From positions 33,037,682-33,101,681 of the forward strand of contig CM072159.1 in NCBI GenBank assembly GCA_036850595.1: a DNA stretch of 64,000 nucleotides, in the 5' to 3' direction. The notes below the pieces were generated by a model. The model was not told the origin of the DNA, did not search any database, and saw only the letters and a list, made by a program, of their open reading frames with translations. Below, one piece after another: positions 55,801-64,000 of this stretch. The position numbers and the translations under genes were made by a program. Source of the DNA: Rhyacichthys aspro (Eukaryota; Chordata; Actinopteri; Gobiiformes; Rhyacichthyidae). The first letter of the stretch is position 1. Each line of letters begins with the position of its first letter.

Positions 55801-58800
55801 CTTCAAAATAAAAGCATTTAACCATAACTCAAATACACAAATTCTACTAAACAGAACAGAATACAATTATAACTAGGTTTTTATTCCCAGGATACTGGCC
55901 CAATTGTATTTTCAGGAAAAAATAATTTAATAGAATTGAATGTGCGTGTAGTAAAAGGTATTTTAACATTTATGCGTCTATGTTCATGGAGCTAATATTG
56001 GGTCTCATTCATTAATCTTCATATATTTTTTACTATTATTACTATTTAAGTTATTTTGGAAGAATAAGTCCCAAGAACAGATCAACTAATTAATTTAATC
56101 CAGTTTTGACAGAACTACAGTCTTTTTACTTTTCAAACAGTTTCAAGTTTGAACATTAGGTCATTTAAAAAAAAATTATTATTATTATTATTATTTTGGA
56201 TGGATTTTGCTCATCTAAAAATTTAGTTCCAAACTTTTCTCTTTGTAGTTTACCGTTAGACTGTAGTGATCCTGTAATTATCTCTGTCTCATTAAACACT
56301 GAAACATCATCAACATTTATCCATGTTTCATTTGCTGCTGTTTCTCTATTTTTATCTTTTTTGAGCTGTTTCCCTGTAAAATAAGACGTATTTCCAACAG
56401 AATAACCCATTTCCTTGGTTTATTTCCTTGTTCCTTCGTTGTTGACATCAGTGTCGACCAATGGGAGCGCTCCTTTTTACCTGAAGTGAGCTGTGATTGG
56501 ACAAAATCCTGCTGTGGACTGATCATTCTCATCTATTAAAATCCTTCATTATAAAGACTAGATCACGTCTTAAGGTCTCATTTTTTCAGATGATTCCTGT
56601 TACAATAAACTTTAGGAGATTACACTGAAAAACTAAATGAAACTGTAAAAAAATCAGGTAATGGACCCGGTCCCTGTTTCTTGTTTTAGTGGCGACGGGG
56701 TTCCCTGCAGGTCAGACCCCGTTAGAAACCCGTCTGCAGGAAGTGCGTCTGGCTGTGGCCGACGGAGCCTCGGAGATCGACATCGTCATCAACAGGACCC
56801 TGGCTCTGACCGGACAGTGGGAAGGTACTCGAACTGAAAACCAGACAGAGATCAGGCGAAATCAGGCGAAATCAGGCTCTACAGAGGTTCAAGTCTGGAT
56901 GGATTATGGACAATATGATTAAAAGCTGCCAAAATGTTTAAAATGAAAGTATGAGTGTGGACACCGCTGCACAAAATGACTAAATCATGCTTCATATCAA
57001 TGACAAATACCAGGATAAAACTTATTTTAGTGTTATTTATTTATTGAGCAAATTAGCAGCAGGAAAGGTTTATTACTATTATATATAAAAACATTAATAG
57101 ACAAACATTTTTCAAACAAAGTAACTGCAGCAGAAACTCTTCCTGAAAATAATTTAATTGTAAAACTTCTTTTTATAAAACCAGTTTCTGAAGTTTTAGG
57201 GACTTTAGTTTATTACAAAATCAAGTCAAAAAGCGCTGACAGATCCTAGAACGATCTGTCTGTTCGAAGTCTCTGTGGAGAATGTTGAGGATGATGATGA
57301 TGTTTGTTTTGTCCACAGCGATGTACGAGGAGCTGCGTCAGTTCAGAGAGGCCTGTGGAGAAGCTCATATGAAGTCCATCCTGGCCATCGGAGAACTGGG
57401 AACCTTCACCAACGTCTACAAGGCCAGCCTGGTCTCCATGATGGCAGGTCTGTGTATTACATTAATTAAAAAAAAAAGGTCTGTGCATGAGGTTTAATTT
57501 TGCAAGAGAACGTTATAATTTGTAGAAAAAGAGTTCAAAGTATGACATTATCAGACTTTTCCAGTGAAGACCTCAAACAAACACGACTTGAGATTAATGT
57601 AGTTTGGATAAAAAAGAATGAGTGAGAAACAACAATTAAAAAACATGAAATCATTTTACTTTTGAGACAGAAATCTTTACTTTTAATATTGGAGTCTATG
57701 GGAACTCGTTGGAACTTCTGACACTTTAGAGCTCATAATTCAAATTCTGTAAATCACAGAGCTTTAAACATAACATTTTCTGAAAGTAGTCAAGTTTATT
57801 TACATTTATAATATATCATTTCTGTGGCAAAGTCAAATTTGGGGGTCTTAAAAGTGCTTAAAGCTGAGTTAAATGCAGAAAAAAATAGAGTGAGCCACTC
57901 CCTAGCAACCATAGCAACCCATTATAAAATCAACAGCATTAACCATAACTCAAATACACAAATCTAAATCTAATACACAAAACCTAACATAAATTCTACT
58001 AAACATATGCTTAAGAAAACAAAAACATATTTAAGTAATTATTATAAGGTTTGTAACGGTCTTAAACCTGCAAGTTGTTTAAAAGGTTTGTAAAATGTAA
58101 AAAAAACAAAAAAACAAAGAAGTATGAGGAAACTTATAATTATTAAATAAAAAACTAAAATATAAAGTCTGAACAATGTGAACATGTTGAAAGTAACGAA
58201 TGATGGAAAAAGCAGAAGAAAAAGCAGAAATAAATGTAACAGAAGCAGAGGCGTCTCGTTTTAGCCTCAAAAACAGTATCTTCTTTCTTCTCGTTCTCAT
58301 TCGTCCCGTTCTTTCTTCTCGTTCTCATTCGTCTCCTTCTTTCTTCTTCTTCTCATTCGTCTCCTTCTTTCTTCTCGTTCTCATTCGTCCCGTTCTTTCT
58401 TCTTCTTCTCATTCGTCCCGTTCTTTCTTCTCGTTCTCATTCGTCCCGTTCTTTCTTCTCGTTCTCATTCGTCTCCTTCTTTCTTCTTCTTCTCATTCGT
58501 CTCCTTCTTTCTTCTCGTTCTCATTCGTCCCGTTCTTTCTTCTTCTTCTCATTCGTCTCCTTCTTTCTTCTTCTTCTCATTCGTCTCCTTCTTTCTTCTC
58601 GTTCTCATTCGTCCCGTTCTTTCTTCTCGTTCTGATTCATCCCCTTCTTTCTTCTCGTTCTCATTCGTCCCCTTCTTTCTTCCCGTTCTCATTCGTCCCC
58701 TTCTTTCTTCTTCTTCTCATTCGTCCCGTTCTTTCTTCTCGTTCTCATTCGTCTCGTTCTTTCTTCTCGTTCTCATTCGTCCCGTTCTTTCTTCTTCTTC

Positions 58801-61800
58801 TCATTCGTCCCGTTCTTTCTTCTCGTTCTGATTCGTCCCCTTCTTTCTTCTCGTTCTCATTCGTCCCGTTCTTTCTTCTTCTTCTCATTCGTCCCCTTCT
58901 TTCTTCTCGTTCTGATTCGTCCCCTTCTTTCTTCCCGTTCTCATTCGTCCCCTTCTTTCTTCTCGTTCTCATTCGTTCCGTTCTTTCTTCTCGTTCTCAT
59001 TCGTCCCGTTCTTTCTTCCCGTTCTCATTCGTCTCCTTCTTTCTTCTCGTTCTCATTCGTCCCCTTCTTTCTTCTTCTTCTCATTCGTCCCGTTCTTTCT
59101 TCTTCTTCTCATTCGTCCCGTTCTTTCTTCTTCTTCTCATTCGTCCCCTTCTTTCTTCTTCTTCTCATTCGTCCCGTTCTTTCTTCTCGTTCTCATTCGT
59201 CCCCTTCTTTCTTCTCGTTCTCATTCGTTCCGTTCTTTCTTCTCGTTCTCATTCGTCCCCTTCTTTCTTCTCGTTCTCATTCGTCCCGTTCTTTCTTCTT
59301 CTTCTCATTCGTCCCGTTCTTTCTTCTCGTACTCATTCGTCCCCTTCTTTCTTCTTCTTCTCATTCGTCCCCTTCTTTCTTCTTCTTCTCATTCGTCCCC
59401 TTCTTTCTTCTCGTTCTCATTCGTCCCGTTCTTTCTTCTCGTTCTCATTCGTCTCCTTCTTTCTTCTTCTTCTCATTCGTCTCCTTCTTTCTTCTCGTTC
59501 TCATTCGTCCCCTTCTTTCTTCTCGTTCTCATTCGTTCCGTTCTTTCTTCTCGTTCTCATTCGTCCCGTTCTTTCTTCTCGTTCTCATTCGTCCCCTTCT
59601 TTCTTCTTCTTCTCATTCGTCCCCTTCTTTCTTCTTCTTCTCATTCGTCCCCTTCTTTCTTCTCGTTCTCATTCGTCCCGTTCTTTCTTCTCGTTCTCAT
59701 TCGTCCCGTTCTTTCTTCTTCTTCTCATTCGTCTCCTTCTTTCTTCTCGTTCTCATTCGTCCCGTTCTTTCTTCTTCTTCTCATTCGTCCCGTTCTTTCT
59801 TCCCGTTCTCATTCGTCCCCTTCTTTCTTCTCGTTCTCATTCGTTCCGTTCTTTCTTCTCGTTCTCATTCGTCCCGTTCTTTCTTCCCGTTCTCATTCGT
59901 CTCCTTCTTTCTTCTCGTTCTCATTCGTCCCCTTCTTTCTTCTTCTTCTCATTCGTCCCGTTCTTTCTTCTTCTTCTCATTCGTCCCGTTCTTTCTTCTT
60001 CTTCTCATTCGTCCCGTTCTTTCTTCTTCTTCTCATTCGTCCCGTTCTTTCTTCTCGTTCTCATTCGTCCCCTTCTTTCTTCTCGTTCTCATTCGTCCCG
60101 TTCTTTCTTCTCGTTCTCATTCGTCCCCTTCTTTCTTCTTCTTCTCATTCGTCCCGTTCTTTCTTCTTCTTCTCATTCGTCCCGTTCTTTCTTCTTCTTC
60201 TCATTCGTCCCGTTCTTTCTTCTTCTTCTCATTCGTCCCGTTCTTTCTTCTCGTTCTCATTTGTCCCGTTCTTTCTTCCCGTTCTCATTCGTCCCCTTCT
60301 TTCTTCTCGTTCTCATTCGTTCCGTTCTTTCTTCTCGTTCTCATTCGTCCCGTTCTTTCTTCTCGTTCTCATTCGTCCCCTTCTTTCTTCTTCTTCTCAT
60401 TCGTCCCCTTCTTTCTTCTTCTTCTCATTCGTCCCCTTCTTTCTTCTCGTTCTCATTCGTCCCGTTCTTTCTTCTCGTTCTCATTCGTCCCGTTCTTTCT
60501 TCTCGTTCTCATTCGTCCCGTTCTTTCTTCTTCTTCTCATTCGTCCCCTTCTTTCCTTTCGTTCTCATTCGTCCCGTTCTTTCTTCTCGTTCTCATTCGT
60601 CCCGTTCTTTCTTCTTCTTCTCATTCGTCCCCTTCTTTCTTCTCGTTCTCATTCGTCCCGTTCTTTCTTCTTCTTCTCATTCGTCTCCTTCTTTCTTCTC
60701 GTTCTCATTCGTCTCCTTTTTTCTTCTCGTTCTCATTCGTCCCGTTCTTTCTTCTCGTTCTCATTCGTCCCCTTCTTTCTTCTTCTTCTCATTCGTCTCC
60801 TTCTTTCTTCTCGTTCTCATTCGTCCCGTTCTTTCTTCTCGTTCTCATTCGTCCCCTTCTTTCTTCTTCTTCTCATTCGTCCCGTTCTTTCTTCTTCTTC
60901 TCATTCGTCCCGTTCTTTCTTCTCGTTCTCATTCGTCCCCTTCTTTCTTCTCGTTCTCATTCGTCCCCTTCTTTCTTCTTCTTCTCATTCGTCCCGTTCT
61001 TTCTTCTTCTTCTCATTCGTCCCGTTCTTTCTTCTTCTTCTCATTCGTCCCCTTCTTTCTTCTCGTTCTCATTCGTCCCGTTCTTTCTTCTCGTTCTCAT
61101 TCGTCCCGTTCTTTCTTCTTCTTCTCATTCGTCCCGTTCTTTCTTCTCGTTCTCATTCGTCCCGTTCTTTCTTCTCGTTCTGATTCGTCCCGTTCTTTCT
61201 TCTTCTTCTCATTCGTCCCGTTCTTTCTTCTCGTTTTCATTCGTCCCCTTCTTTCTTCTTCTTCTCATTCGTCCCGTTCTTTCTTCTCGTTCTCATTCGT
61301 CCCCTTCTTTCTTCTCGTTCTCATTCGTCCCCTTCTTTCTTCTCGTTCTCATTCGTCCCCTTCTTTCTTCTTCTTCTCATTCGTCCCGTTCTTTCTTCTT
61401 CTTCTCATTCGTCCCGTTCTTTCTTCTTCTTCTCATTCGTCCCCTTCTTTCTTCTCGTTCTCATTCGTCCCGTTCTTTCTTCTCGTTCTCATTCGTCCCG
61501 TTCTTTCTTCTTCTTCTCATTCGTCCCGTTCTTTCTTCTCGTTCTCATTCGTCCCGTTCTTTCTTCTCGTTCTGATTCGTCCCGTTCTTTCTTCTTCTTC
61601 TCATTCGTCCCGTTCTTTCTTCTCGTTTTCATTCGTCCCCTTCTTTCTTCTTCTTCTCATTCGTCCCGTTCTTTCTTCTCGTTCTCATTCGTCCCCTTCT
61701 TTCTTCTCGTTCTCATTCGTCCCCTTCTTTCTTCTCGTTCTCATTCGTCCCCTTCTTTCTTCTTCTTCTCATTCGTCCCGTTCTTTCTTCTTCTTCTCAT

Positions 61801-63401
61801 TCGTCCCGTTCTTTCTTCTTCTTCTCATTCGTCCCCTTCTTTCTTCTCGTTCTCATTCGTCCCGTTCTTTCTTCTCGTTCTCATTCGTCCCGTTCTTTCT
61901 TCTTCTTCTCATTCGTCCCGTTCTTTCTTCTCGTTCTCATTCGTCCCGTTCTTTCTTCTCGTTCTGATTCGTCCCGTTCTTTCTTCTTCTTCTCATTCGT
62001 CCCGTTCTTTCTTCTCGTTTTCATTCGTCCCCTTCTTTCTTCTTCTTCTCATTCGTCCCGTTCTTTCTTCTCGTTCTCATTCGTCCCCTTCTTTCTTCTC
62101 GTTCTCATTCGTCCCGTCGTCTCTCGGGACATGTCCCTAACGGGCCGTCTCATCATAAACCGATTACATTTGTAAACCGTCCTGCTCCGTGATAGAGATC
62201 CTCATTAAAACCTCGCTGCTTTTGTCTCGGCGCCTGCTTCGTAATCTGCTCCTTGTTCTTGTGATTTCCTGAAATTGAATGATAATTTCACCTATTAATC
62301 TGGGTCTATTTTACTCCCGCCGCTTTCACCGATGAACAGAGCTTCATTTGTCCACGTTTAATAAGCATTATCTATTATCTGGTAATTAAGACTCCTCTAA
62401 CGAAGGCTGGGGATTATTTGAGGAAAGGAGACGGACAGAGAGCATGTATTTAATGAACTGGAAAGTGTTCGTCTTGTCGTAATGAGCGGCCATTATGCAG
62501 TTTGTGGTAATCTATTAAAAGAGAGAGCGTCGTTTCATCTTCTATTTTTATCACGAAGCTGATAATTGGCTGCGAAAAAAAGACGGGAAGGAAAAATGAA
62601 GGTTTCTTATAAATGAAGGCAGCTGCCCTCTGTCTCGGCGCCATATGTTTCTGTCCAACACTGTCTCTGCAGTAACGACCTGTCCAGGGTTTATCACGGG
62701 ACAAGTTTGGAACGAGGTCGATACGAGAAACATTAGAGCTTCAGAAAAACTGGTAAAAGACAGAAAACAGGAAGAGCATAAGAAAATGAACAAATAAATG
62801 AATAATAACGTGAAAATAGTTAAATTATTAGTATTAAAAGTGAGGCCATAAAACCATAAAGTACTTTATTGGAGTCAGTGAATGCACCACAGCTCCAGCT
62901 CTCGACTGTTTACTATCATTTAAATTAAATAAAGTCTCGTTTCAGTTAAAAATAGGTTCAAGAAAAGAGCTTGTGTTTTCATAAAGTGACAGTAATTTAA
63001 TTCAAATCAATTTAATTCAAATCAATTTAATTCAAATCAGTTTGTGGCCCATCGTTTTGATCATACGTGAGTTTGTGAATGAATCCTGTTGTTTGTGAAT
63101 CACATCTGGTTCCTCTTTGTAGCTTTTTAATAATTTAGTAAATTATTGTTTTCTTGTTTATGTTTATTTGAAGCTGTGCAATAAACAAATAAATGATAAT
63201 AATATAACTCATTATTAGACCGTCCCAAACTCTGACATTTATTTAGTTTATGATTAAACTGAGTTTTGTCTCGTTTGAAACCGTCCAGGTTCAGACTTCA
63301 TTAAGACGTCGACAGGAAAAGAGTCAGTGAACGCCACGTATCCTGTTGCTGTCGTAATGGTCAGAGCCATTAGAGACTACTTCCTCCAAACTGGACACAA
63401 G
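52832..63401 (+). CDS. dera: Deoxyribose-phosphate aldolase, first 250 codons
   Basis: Plus-strand exons: 52832-52862 (ATG), 54016-54113, 54184-54331, 55451-55546, 56690-56824, 57319-57447 and 63289-63401. They total 750 bp in consistent phase; human DERA has about 318 residues, so the last exons are beyond the window. The enzyme cleaves 2-deoxyribose 5-phosphate to acetaldehyde and glyceraldehyde 3-phosphate (class I aldolase, TIM barrel). Motifs: AAWLLKAVTCIDLTTLSGDD, VTTAAVCVYPARV, GFPAGQT, ASEIDIVINR, GELGTFTNVYKAS, and DFIKTSTGK. In this last motif the lysine falls at residue 218, the Schiff-base lysine position of the human enzyme. Intron 6 (57448-63288) holds the giant 28-bp minisatellite. 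No frameshift is seen. Confidence 0.95.
54588..55072 (-). mobile_element. Dispersed ~0.5 kb element, most complete copy
   Basis: It runs from CCCTGTCTCAGACTCC through GCTTCTCTTTTATTAAAAAA, GTTAGCTTAGCTGTGACTTC, ACGTGATTGAATTGACAGTA, CTGCAGCTATTAAACTTCCT and GACCAATGGGAGCGCTCC to AACAGGAGATGGATCAGAAA. There is no open frame, no evident inverted termini and no obvious tRNA-like promoter. Class not assigned. It lies in DERA intron 3. Confidence 0.75.
55397..55411 (+). promoter_or_regulatory. CTCF-like motif next to DERA exon 4
   Basis: CCTGCAGGTGGCGCC lies 40 bp upstream of the exon at 55451. Motif only. Confidence 0.3.
56330..56580 (-). mobile_element. Diverged copy of the dispersed ~0.5 kb element
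   Basis: It retains GTGTCGACCAATGGGAGCGC followed by TCCTTTTT, and AGCTGTTTCCCTGTAAAATAAG upstream in the family order. The rest is diverged. It lies in DERA intron 4. Confidence 0.55.
58278..62117 (+). repeat. 28-bp minisatellite with higher-order structure in DERA intron 6
   Basis: About 137 units built from TTCTTTCTTCTCGTTC (or TTCTTCTTC) plus TCATTCGTCCCG (CCCC, CTCC). Marker variants recur at exact multiples of 28. CGTTCTGATTCGTCCCG falls at about 61181, 61573 and 61965, and CGTTTTCATTCGTCCCC at about 61231, 61623 and 62015; both are spaced 392 bp (14 units). CATTCGTTCCG ends at about 59232, 59540 and 59848, spaced 308 bp (11 units). The 1,255-codon open frame from 58200 is a by-product of the repeat, not a gene. 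Confidence 0.97.
62118..63288. other. End of DERA intron 6
   Basis: Unique AT-rich intron sequence between the array and the exon at 63289. It includes a short direct repeat TTTAATTCAAATCAA (about 62997-63041). No other exon recognised. Confidence 0.6.
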
Positions 63402-63451
63402 GTGAAGACAAGCTGCTTCTGGGACGAGTGGTCCACAGGTTTCATGTTTTA

Positions 63452-64000
63452 ACTCTGTCCCTGTTTCTGTCTCTGTCCTCGTCCCTGTCCTTGTCCCTTT
63501 CTCTGTCTCTGTCCCTGACTCTGTGTCGCCTCTGTCCCTATCTCTGTCTCTGTATCTGTCCCTGTCTCTGTATCTGTCCCTATCTCTGTCTCTGTATCTG
63601 TCCCTGTCTCTGTATCTGTCCCTGTCTCTGTCTTTTTTCCCTATCTCTGTCTCTGTATCTGTCCCCGTCTCTGTGTCGTCTCTGTCCCTATGTCTGTCTC
63701 TGTATCTGTCCCTATCTCTGTCTCTGTATCTGTCCCTGTCTCTGTGTCGTCTCTGTCTTTGTCCCTTTCTCTGTCTCTGTATCTGTCCCTGTCTCTGTGT
63801 CGTCTCTGTCCCTGTTTCTGTCCCTGTCCCTGTCTCTGTTTTTGTCTCTGTCCCTGCCTCTGTTTCTGTCTCTGTCACTTTCTCTGTCTCTGTCCCTGTC
63901 TCTGTTTTTGTCTCTGTATCTGTCCCTGTCCCTATCTCTGTATCTGTCCCTGTCTCTGTATCTGTCCCTGTCTCTGTCCCTATCTCTGTCCCTGTCTCTG
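63452..64000 (+). repeat. CTGTCY hexamer-based simple repeat
   Basis: CTGTCCCTGTCTCTGTATCT-type units made of CTGTCT, CTGTCC and CTGTAT hexamers run to the window edge in the DERA intron after exon 63289-63401. The minus-strand frame rich in T, E, R and D is an artefact. Confidence 0.95.

Noticed and set aside
58200..61967. 1,255-codon open frame rich in Phe, Ser and Leu
   Set aside because: It is produced by the 28-bp minisatellite (84 nt = 28 codons per cycle), lies within a DERA intron and has no family features.
63324..63878. Minus-strand frame rich in Thr/Glu/Arg/Asp
   Set aside because: By-product of the CTGTCY hexamer repeat; the real exon here is DERA on the plus strand (63289-63401).

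Overview
The window is teleost fish genomic DNA. It has vertebrate GT-AG introns, long AT-rich introns filled with tandem repeats, a fish-type TRIM E3 ligase gene, and the neighbour pair IPO8/CAPRIN2 that is also adjacent in other vertebrates. It is a draft scaffold of five contigs joined by N gaps at 2145-2244, 13561-13660, 26024-26123 and 40470-40568. I call these contigs 1 to 5 from left to right.

Layout as given. Contig 1 (1-2144): middle exons of CAPRIN2, minus strand. Contig 2 (2245-13560): several small transposon-like elements, then the 3' half of IPO8 (importin-8), minus strand. Contig 3 (13661-26023): the 5' half of IPO8, minus strand, preceded by a 1-kb minisatellite and the 3' exons of CAPRIN2 with its C1q domain, minus strand. 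Contig 4 (26124-40469): a TRIM gene (RING, B-boxes, coiled coil, PRY-SPRY), minus strand, then the CAPRIN2 promoter and first coding exons, plus strand. Contig 5 (40569-64000): a second, damaged copy of the same TRIM gene, plus strand; SINHCAF (FAM60A), minus strand; and DERA (deoxyribose-phosphate aldolase), plus strand, whose last exons lie beyond the window.

The main structural conclusion is that the scaffold order is wrong. The first 6.6 kb of contig 4 is the reverse complement of the first 5.9 kb of contig 5, and both matches start exactly at a gap edge. This is the geometry of an unmerged overlap between one contig and another placed in the wrong orientation. CAPRIN2 gives independent support: its 5' exons (contig 4, plus), middle exons (contig 1, minus) and 3' exons (contig 3, minus) make one collinear gene only if contig 4 is flipped and contig 1 is moved between contigs 3 and 4. 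The inferred true order is IPO8(-), CAPRIN2(-), TRIM(+), SINHCAF(-), DERA(+), with one TRIM gene rather than two. IPO8 also lacks about 290 codons in the gap at 13561-13660.

The most unusual biology is the repeat content. A 21-bp minisatellite related to GGTTTTAGTTGGATTTG occurs as at least ten separate arrays in introns and flanks, and three contig ends lie in or directly beside it. Other arrays include a 3.8-kb, 28-bp array in a DERA intron with satellite-like higher-order periods of 308 and 392 bp, a 1-kb GACTAGAGCCC array, a 1.3-kb CTCTAGACCCG array, and a polypurine array beginning exactly at a CAPRIN2 splice donor. A dispersed element of about 0.5 kb is present in about ten copies. Most long open frames in the window are by-products of these arrays and are not genes. 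I saw no prokaryotic, viral or CRISPR-like system.
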